Below are positions 61,602 to 64,000 of a stretch of DNA of 64,000 nt, piece by piece. How positions within the stretch are numbered: the first letter of the stretch is position 1; the number at the start of each line of letters is the position of its first letter. Source of the stretch: DASUPK01 sp963819715. Its GTDB lineage: Bacteria > Actinomycetota > Thermoleophilia > Solirubrobacterales > 70-9. The notes beneath the pieces were generated by a model. The model saw only the letters and a program-made list of their open reading frames with translations. It was not told where the DNA came from and did no database searches. The DNA lies in contig CAWFXE010000003.1 in NCBI GenBank assembly GCA_963819715.1, positions 62,001-126,000 of the forward strand, given 5' to 3'. Made by a program: the position numbers and the translations under genes.

Positions 61602-62800
61602 GCGTCGCCGTCCCAGCCCGGGTCCTGGCCCTCGGGAACCGCCTTCAGCGGCGCCGAGTCCGACGCCGCTCCCGGCCGGTGCCAATCGTGGCGCCCGCCG
61701 ACCTTGGAGAGCAGGCGGACGCGACCGATCTCGATGCCGCGCTCCAGGCCCTTGGTCATGTCGTAGATCGTCAGGGCGGCGATCGCCGCGGCGGTCATCG
61801 CCTCCATCTCCACCCCGGTGCGATCGGCGGTACTCGCCGAGGCGAGGATCGTGATGAGCCCGGCCGGGTCCAGGGCGAAGTCCAGATCGACGTCGGTCAG
61901 TGGCAGCGTGTGGGCCAGCGGGATCAGCTCGTCCGTTCGCTTCGCGGCCTGGATCCCGGCGATCCTGGCCGTGGCGAGCACGTCGCCCTTCTTCGAGTCG
62001 CCGCGCGCGACCGCCCGCGCCGTTCCCGGCGACATCCGGACCTCAGCCTGGGCGCTCGCCCGACGCTCGGTCACGGCCTTCGTCGAGACGTCGACCATGC
62101 GCGCGGACCCTGTGCCGTCCAGGTGGCTGAGCCGGTTTGTCGCGGCCTCACCGACCGGCGCCGGGCCGACCTCGGTCTTCCAGATCGGCGCCTGAGCCTT
62201 GATCTCGTCGATAGCCTCCCGCGCGCCTGCGTAGGCCTCGGCTCTATGCGCCGCGGAGACCGCGACGATCACACTCGGCTCGCTCATCGGGACGACTCCG
62301 ATCCGGTGCTCGGCGGCGGCCGCCTCCAGGCCGTGGCGGTCGATACAGGCCGCGAGGATCGCGCCGATCCTTGCCTCAGCCATCTCGCGGTAGGCCTCGT
62401 ACTCGAGCGCCTCGACCTCGCGAGGCGTGCCGGCGAAGATCACCGTCGCTCCGGCCTCCGGGCGGGAGACCAGCCGAACCAGGCCGGCTAGCGAGAGCGG
62501 CTCGTCTGTGACGCGAGCGTGTGGGAGGGGGCCGGGTCGGGGCCCCGGGCCGGCGCCGCCGCTGACCGGCGGGATCACCGCCAGCTCGTCCCCTTGGGCG
62601 AGGACGGCATCCCCGTCCGCGTACTCGCCGTTCACGGCGACGCGCAGCGGCATCCGCTCGACCAGCTCGGCGACGCCCGCGCGGGCGGCGAGCGCGTCGA
62701 GTGCGTCAGCAGCGCTGGCGCCGTCGGGGAGCTCCAGCTCGAGGGAATCCGCGCCGGCCGTGCGGCGAAGGATCGCGAAGAGGCGAACCGTGACCCTCAT
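61598..62800 (-). CDS. Three-domain fusion MoaD-MoaE-MoaC
   Basis: 400 residues combining three cofactor-synthesis proteins. MoaD, residues 1-82: MRVTVRLFAILRRTAGADSL to ELAVIPPVSGG, ending in the Gly-Gly normally thiocarboxylated. A Gly/Pro linker (83-93). MoaE, about 94-213: DEPLSLAGLVRLVSRPEAGA, ALEYEAYREMAEARIGAI and AIDEIKAQAPIWKTEVG, with both active-site Lys (201, 208). MoaC, about 226-370: MVDVSTKAVTERRASAQAEV, KKGDVLATARIAGIQAAKRT and EAMTAAAIAALTIYDMTKGL. MoaC makes cyclic pyranopterin monophosphate; MoaD/MoaE add sulphur to it. The Gly-Gly is internal, so cleavage would be needed, as known for M. tuberculosis MoaX (MoaD-MoaE). The ATG overlaps the moeA stop by 4 bp. Confidence 0.93.
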   Translation of the reverse strand: MRVTVRLFAILRRTAGADSLELELPDGASAADALDALAARAGVAELVERMPLRVAVNGEYADGDAVLAQGDELAVIPPVSGGAGPGPRPGPLPHARVTDEPLSLAGLVRLVSRPEAGATVIFAGTPREVEALEYEAYREMAEARIGAILAACIDRHGLEAAAAEHRIGVVPMSEPSVIVAVSAAHRAEAYAGAREAIDEIKAQAPIWKTEVGPAPVGEAATNRLSHLDGTGSARMVDVSTKAVTERRASAQAEVRMSPGTARAVARGDSKKGDVLATARIAGIQAAKRTDELIPLAHTLPLTDVDLDFALDPAGLITILASASTADRTGVEMEAMTAAAIAALTIYDMTKGLERGIEIGRVRLLSKVGGRHDWHRPGAASDSAPLKAVPEGQDPGWDGDA

Positions 62801-64000
62801 GGCCCGGCCTCGAGCGAAGCTCGTGGCAGCAGCTCGATCTGGACTCGGTCGCCCGGCGCGAGCGAGTCGGCGTCCGCCGGGATCAGGGCCAGGCAGTCGG
62901 CCCCGAGCATCGAGGTGAGGACGTGGGAGCCCTGCTCACCGGTCGGGTGCACGTGCCAGCCGTCGTCCGCGAGCCGCAGCCGGCAGCGAACGGCATGGGC
63001 GCGGCCTGGCAGCTTGGCATAGGGCTCGTCGAGGACCGCGGTGGCCCGGTGGCGGGTCCCGGAGACACCGGCGAGCCCGAGCAGCGCGGGCCGGACGAAG
63101 AGAACAAAGGTGACGATCGCGGAGACCGGGTTCCCCGGCAGCCCGAACGCGAGCCCGCGCTCGCCGACGCCGAACCAGGTCGGCTTCCCGGGCCGCAGCC
63201 CAACGCCCCAGAAGCGCTTGCTCGCTCCCAGCTCGGCGAGCGCGGCTCGCACATGGTCGTGTTTACCGACCGAGACGCCGCCGCAGATGACCGCCACGTC
63301 AGCCCGCAGCGCGGACTCGACCGCGTCGCGGATCTCGGCGGGGCGGTCCGCCGCGTGGGCGACCGAGGTGACCTCCGCCCCCGCCAGACGCACGAGGGCG
63401 GGCATCGAGTACGCGCTCGAGTCCCGGATCTCCCCCGGTGCGAGGGCTTCCCCCGCCTCGCGAAGCTCGTCCCCGGTGGTGAGCACCGCCGCGGTCGGGC
63501 GACGCCGGCAGGCGATCTCCGGACGCCCGAGCGAGGCGAGAACCCCAAGCTCGGCCGGGCCAAGCGGGGTCCCGGGCTCCAGCACCGCGTCGCCTCGCCG
63601 AATGTCGTCGCCGGCCTGGCGCAGCCTCTCCCCCGGCTCGGCCGCCACCACGACCTCGATCTCGTCACCGTTCGCCCGCGTGTCCTCGAGCCGGACCACG
63701 GCGTCGGCTCCCTCCGGGACCGTCGCCCCGGTGGAGATTGCAATCGCCTCGCCTGGCCGAAGCCGCCGGGAGCTCGGCGATCCCGCCCGGGACTCGCCGG
63801 CGAGGGTCAGGCGCGCGGGCGACCCGGGCGCCGCTGAGTCGGTGTCGCCGGAGCGGACCGCGTAGCCGTCCATGGAGGAGTTGTCGAACGGCGGCACGTC
63901 GTCCGCGGAGACCGCGGGCTCCGCCAGGACGCGGCCGAGGGCTTCGCGCAGCGGAACCGTCTGCGGAGGCAGGGGCCGGACCTCGGCGAGGACGGCCTCC
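62797..64000 (-). CDS. moeA: Molybdopterin molybdenumtransferase, N-terminus cut by window edge
   Basis: Inserts molybdenum into adenylated molybdopterin. Visible are PPFDNSSMDGYAVRSGDTDS (MoeA signature), IAISTGATVPEGADAVVRLE, AELGVLASLGRPEIACRRRP, VLTTGDELREAGEALAPGEI, VAVICGGVSVGKHDHVRAAL, GLRPGKPTWFGVGERGLAFG and LPGNPVSAIVTFVLFVRPAL, then domain IV. The frame is open to the window edge and carries the expected N-terminal EALGRVLAEPAVSADDV. No frameshift is seen. It is the first gene of the Moco block moeA, moaDEC, mog in transcription order. Confidence 0.95.
   Translation of the reverse strand, partial: EAVLAEVRPLPPQTVPLREALGRVLAEPAVSADDVPPFDNSSMDGYAVRSGDTDSAAPGSPARLTLAGESRAGSPSSRRLRPGEAIAISTGATVPEGADAVVRLEDTRANGDEIEVVVAAEPGERLRQAGDDIRRGDAVLEPGTPLGPAELGVLASLGRPEIACRRRPTAAVLTTGDELREAGEALAPGEIRDSSAYSMPALVRLAGAEVTSVAHAADRPAEIRDAVESALRADVAVICGGVSVGKHDHVRAALAELGASKRFWGVGLRPGKPTWFGVGERGLAFGLPGNPVSAIVTFVLFVRPALLGLAGVSGTRHRATAVLDEPYAKLPGRAHAVRCRLRLADDGWHVHPTGEQGSHVLTSMLGADCLALIPADADSLAPGDRVQIELLPRASLEAGP

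Overview
The window is high-GC DNA with short intergenic gaps, many 4-bp ATGA/GTGA start-stop overlaps and frequent GTG/TTG starts. Gene content (an actinobacterial-style mraZ-to-ftsZ cluster without ftsA, meso-DAP-type MurE, an F420-type PPOX protein, split NHEJ genes, DUF3352, exported proteins with lysine-rich tails) suggests an Actinomycetota chromosome, most likely Thermoleophilia/Solirubrobacterales. The lineage is inference, because no rRNA gene is present. Nearly all genes lie on the minus strand; plus-strand genes form small islands.

Layout, low to high coordinate. 0-9.2 kb: fmt (cut by the window edge), def, priA, a PH-domain membrane protein, metK, a DUF3352 protein, der, cmk. 9.2-16.1 kb: a small cupin, then aromatic amino acid genes aroA, tyrA and a DAHP synthase, the last preceded by a candidate attenuator leader peptide carrying a run of Tyr, Phe and Trp codons; then hisC, a GNAT, aroH and rluB. 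16.1-19.9 kb: two secreted peptidoglycan-type hydrolases, scpB, scpA, trpS. 19.9-24.4 kb: F420-type protein, DHA2 MFS exporter, FetA/FetB-type ABC pair, an exported protein. 24.5-28.1 kb (plus): three-gene NHEJ module (ATP-dependent DNA ligase, Ku, LigD-type polymerase) and a small exported protein. 28-36 kb: glycine cleavage genes in two blocks (gcvPB/gcvPA and gcvH/gcvT) around a secreted phosphoesterase and a CrcB fluoride-channel unit with a clear fluoride riboswitch.

36.5-53.4 kb is the division and cell-wall (dcw) cluster, transcribed mraZ, rsmH, ftsL-like, ftsI, murE, murF, mraY, an exported Lys-rich protein, murD, ftsW, murG, murC, murB, ftsQ, ftsZ. A MraZ box (three TGGGN-type repeats at 10-bp period) and a 17-bp-arm hairpin lie in front of mraZ. 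53.6-60.6 kb holds a VOC protein, a stand-alone Ada zinc domain, Tad pilus genes tadC/tadB/cpaF, a plus-strand macro/AraC/VOC trio, then CpaB, a sensorless histidine kinase and a response regulator. 60.6-64 kb ends with two unknown small ORFs and molybdenum cofactor genes: mog, a three-domain MoaD-MoaE-MoaC fusion, and moeA (cut by the window edge).

Sequence quality is uneven. At least seven genes between 1.2 and 14.5 kb, and three between 54 and 60.6 kb, are split by frameshifts, including genes that are normally essential. The middle 39 kb is almost entirely intact. Several shifts sit in short G or C runs (the der P-loop is the clearest), so they look like assembly indels, and I annotate these genes as CDS with the breaks noted.
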